A DNA stretch of 48,008 nucleotides, taken from Paracoccus saliphilus (GTDB lineage: Bacteria > Pseudomonadota > Alphaproteobacteria > Rhodobacterales > Rhodobacteraceae). Positions 46,298 to 48,008 of this stretch are shown in pieces. The notes beneath the pieces were generated by a model. That model was given only the letters and a program-made list of their open reading frames with translations, ran no database searches and had not been told where the DNA came from. A program made the position numbers and the translations under genes. How positions within the stretch are numbered: the stretch's first letter is position 1; every line of letters begins with the position of its first letter. Where the stretch lies: contig KZ836032.1 of assembly GCA_003255745.1 (NCBI GenBank), forward strand, positions 5,176 through 53,183. The letters run 5' to 3'.

Positions 46298-47233
46298 TTG
46301 CCCAAGCTGACAAAGACCTTGGAATATCGCCGTGCCCGCTTCCTGGACGACAGCCAGAACCTCGAACAGCTAGTCAGGAAGGCATGGTCGATCTTTCCTA
46401 GTCACGCCGACAGAACCGTTACTTACACAGACGGTCGATCGACCTGTGGCCTCCGGTCCCGAGACGCTGGGAACAAAGGCATAGCTGTTCATTGCGGACG
46501 CTATATCGACGGGCAAAGTGTCGGGACTATTCCAACCAATCCTGCTCCAGAGGTTGAGGTTGGGGAGCGCGCACCTGAGCCAGGCGAGAATTTCCTCAAC
46601 TCTGATCTCATGGCGCTGCTCAAGGACAACCACCTTATCTGTCTGAACTGTGGCCGTAACGCCGGCTCACTGCGCATATATCTTCAGCAGCTCTTTCAGA
46701 AGGCGGGAATGCCAGAGGCAGCCCGGCAGTTCGAGATTGCACGGATAGGAAGTCCGGACAAGGTAGCGCTGATCCAAGCGGTCGGAGTCGGCCGCGTTGA
46801 TTTGGAAATTGACATCGCGGACACGACGGCCGCGGATTTGATCAACGGTCAGGTGTCGAAGTCAATTTGGTCGAACATCAAGAGCGGTGCAGCTGAAGCC
46901 GTCCGAGCTATTACTCGGCAAGATCAAAGACTGGAGCAGGTCCGCCAAGCTCAGAAGGGTACCGTTACCGTTTCGATCAATGTTCCGAAAGGCGACGTTT
47001 CGACTGCTAAAGACGGCCTGGACCATCTAGCGGAAGAGGTAACCGAGGATGAAGATGCCGAAGGGTTCACCATCCACCTTCGTAACGGTAATACCATCAA
47101 GTCTGACGAGGTGTCAGTCAAGAAAGCGGTCAGGCTCGAAGCCGCGGCTAACTCTGTTAGTGTGTTCCAAGCCTGGGATGCTATGGAGGGTTATCTGGAC
47201 GAGTTGGCGAAGAGCGGGCAGTTGAAGGCGTAG
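46298..47233 (+). CDS. Uncharacterised four-cysteine soluble protein (first gene of two-gene cassette)
   Basis: I do not recognise a named family. The 311-residue protein has no TM or signal. It has an N-terminal region with cysteines C50, C66, C115 and C118 (LICLNCGRNAG is a CxxC knuckle), which could form a zinc site. A helical middle follows, then a C-terminal part with TVTVSINVPKGDV and an Asp/Glu patch (about 247-255). It uses a TTG start at 46298 with GAGGAA 6 bp upstream. The low-GC codon use differs from the upstream core genes. It ends 4 bp before the membrane-protein gene, so they are an operon. Confidence 0.7.
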   Translation: MPKLTKTLEYRRARFLDDSQNLEQLVRKAWSIFPSHADRTVTYTDGRSTCGLRSRDAGNKGIAVHCGRYIDGQSVGTIPTNPAPEVEVGERAPEPGENFLNSDLMALLKDNHLICLNCGRNAGSLRIYLQQLFQKAGMPEAARQFEIARIGSPDKVALIQAVGVGRVDLEIDIADTTAADLINGQVSKSIWSNIKSGAAEAVRAITRQDQRLEQVRQAQKGTVTVSINVPKGDVSTAKDGLDHLAEEVTEDEDAEGFTIHLRNGNTIKSDEVSVKKAVRLEAAANSVSVFQAWDAMEGYLDELAKSGQLKA

Positions 47234-47237
47234 GGCA

Positions 47238-47771
47238 ATGAGTGGCGCGGGGAATACCGACTGGGTCAGGCTTGTGAAGCTTATCGGAGCAGTAGCCGTC
47301 TCCCTCTATGTTGGCTACCGCTTCCAGCCGGCAGTGGCTGACAACAAAGATGCGGTGAACACGGTTGTTACGATATTTTCGATTCTTGCTGGATTCCTCA
47401 TCGCTGTAATTACGTTCGTTGCCGAGCCGATCTTGAAGCAGGCCACCGACTGGAACGAGCTTCAAAAGATGAAGGACACAGTTCGCCGGAAGCTGTTTCG
47501 CCAGAAAATCCTGTTCTTTTTGTACCTGCTTACCCTCGGTCTCGCATTGGCGATGTACCTCACTCCTAAGGAGATGGTGGACGTTCTGAGGTGGCTCCAG
47601 ATGGCCTTCCTTAGCCTAGCTACTTTTGTTTTCTTGGCTTCTTTTTCTCTACCAGGCTCTCTCACGCGCATTCAGATGGAGCGCTATGATGCGGCACTTG
47701 ATGCAAGTCGGCCGCCAGTTGTTTCCGCCGCTAAGCAAGAAGCGGAAAGAGCTACGAGATTGCAGAACTAG
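47238..47771 (+). CDS. Four-TM membrane protein (second gene of two-gene cassette)
   Basis: The 177-residue protein has four hydrophobic helices at about 10-31, 40-63, 90-108 and 116-138, then a charged tail ending in EAERATRLQN. No catalytic motif is seen. A small multi-TM protein coupled to a soluble cysteine-rich partner resembles the sensor-plus-membrane-effector design of some defence or toxin modules, but this is inference only. The ATG at 47238 follows a weak TAGGGC site. The 4-bp spacing after the upstream gene indicates co-translation. Confidence 0.7.
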   Translation: MSGAGNTDWVRLVKLIGAVAVSLYVGYRFQPAVADNKDAVNTVVTIFSILAGFLIAVITFVAEPILKQATDWNELQKMKDTVRRKLFRQKILFFLYLLTLGLALAMYLTPKEMVDVLRWLQMAFLSLATFVFLASFSLPGSLTRIQMERYDAALDASRPPVVSAAKQEAERATRLQN

Positions 47772-47970
47772 GTCGCGGCCGAGGACACTCGGGATAATCC
47801 AGCGCAGCGCAGAAGCATTGCAGACGTTCAGTTCTCTGATGTGCTCGACGGTCACGAGAGCAGCCCTCCGCTGCTCAAGTAGGCTGCCTGGTGCTGGGCG
47901 TGTCGGAAGTAGTGCATATCTAGACAGCTAGTTGCAACGAGTTGCAAAAGTCGCCTCCAGGGAGCCGTGG
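47772..47970. other. Gap after the cassette with no clear gene
   Basis: No convincing coding sequence on either strand, RNA gene or long hairpin was found here. A tandem decamer repeat is noted separately. The composition is as in the cassette. Confidence 0.5.
47930..47949. repeat. Tandem AGTTGCAA repeat
   Basis: AGTTGCAA occurs at 47930-47937 and 47940-47947, a 10-bp period, just upstream of a possible gene start at 47971. It may be a protein-binding site or chance. Confidence 0.35.
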
Positions 47971-48008
47971 ATGAAGCGTAAGCGGTGTTCCGATCACACA
48001 GTTGCGGC
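47971..48008 (+). CDS. Possible start of a transposase-like gene (partial)
   Basis: An ATG after AGGGAG (about 6 bp spacing) opens a frame MKRKRCSDHTVA that is cut by the window end. The MKRKR start resembles IS3-family OrfA proteins, but 12 residues are too few for a real call. No inverted-repeat end was recognised nearby. Confidence 0.25.
   Translation, partial: MKRKRCSDHTVA

Noticed and set aside
47626..47931. Overlapping forward and reverse frames at the end of the membrane-protein gene
   Set aside because: They overlap the better supported 47238-47771 gene in other frames, lack ribosome-binding sites and are Ser/Arg/Leu-rich without family features.

Overview
The window is about 48 kb of high-GC DNA that reads as the core chromosome of a Rhodobacteraceae alphaproteobacterium, most likely Paracoccus or a close relative. 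The evidence is the phaZ-phaC-phaP-phaR cluster, a ScfR/PccR-type regulator, a bactofilin-M23 pair, a Rhodobacterales-type 'antifreeze/phasin-like' small protein, frcBCA with a ROK regulator, and dense alphaproteobacterial housekeeping genes. The genus is inferred from gene content and resemblance; no database search was possible. The last 1.9 kb, after a tRNA-Ser gene, has visibly lower GC and no recognisable core gene, and looks like the start of an integrated accessory region.

Layout from left to right. 1-6.2 kb: mmsA (methylmalonate-semialdehyde dehydrogenase) diverging from a LysR regulator, then a CBS-domain protein, coaD, a DUF2189 membrane protein, and a reverse-strand SDR/fumarylacetoacetase-family pair. 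6.2-9.6 kb: a bactofilin overlapping a membrane-anchored M23 peptidase (cell shape or envelope), then a ScfR-family acyl-CoA-responsive regulator. 9.7-14.6 kb: a Bcr/CflA exporter, a DUF486 protein overlapping dnaB, and the overlapping pyrE-pyrC pair. 14.8-21.9 kb: an antifreeze-like small protein, an SDR, gap, a 47-residue membrane peptide, an orphan FliG-like protein, purB, an uncharacterised one-TM protein, a YihY-type membrane protein and an SMR transporter. 21.9-28.7 kb: a MotA/TolQ-like and OmpA/MotB-like coiled-coil pair, a ChaC-like cyclotransferase, DUF2125, and tyrA-hisC (coupled). 28.8-35 kb: rpsD, then a ROK repressor diverging from frcB-frcC-frcA (fructose-type ABC importer), and a second Bcr/CflA exporter. 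35.1-41 kb: a FrnE/DsbA-like protein overlapping an acyl-CoA synthetase, a cold-shock protein, thrS, an alpha/beta hydrolase and a general-stress flavin-type protein. 41-46 kb: the polyhydroxyalkanoate module, with phaZ divergent from phaC-phaP-phaR, and PhaR operator sites placed on the phaP promoter. 46.0-48.0 kb: tRNA-Ser(GGA), then a two-gene operon of unknown function (a four-cysteine soluble protein and a four-TM membrane protein), and possibly the first codons of a transposase-like gene at the right edge.

How they work together. Several modules touch short-chain acyl-CoA and carbon storage: mmsA (makes propionyl-CoA or acetyl-CoA), the ScfR regulator, an acyl-CoA synthetase, and PHA synthesis and mobilisation. 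Motif sharing between the ScfR promoter (two CTTTGCAA direct repeats 21 bp apart) and the mmsA promoter (TTTGCA-N4-TGCAAA) hints at a common regulatory input. Many genes overlap by 4-20 bp, which indicates tight operon packing. The most novel-looking material is the two-gene cassette after tRNA-Ser; the MotA/MotB-like coiled-coil pair and the orphan FliG-like protein are the most interesting core-genome unknowns.
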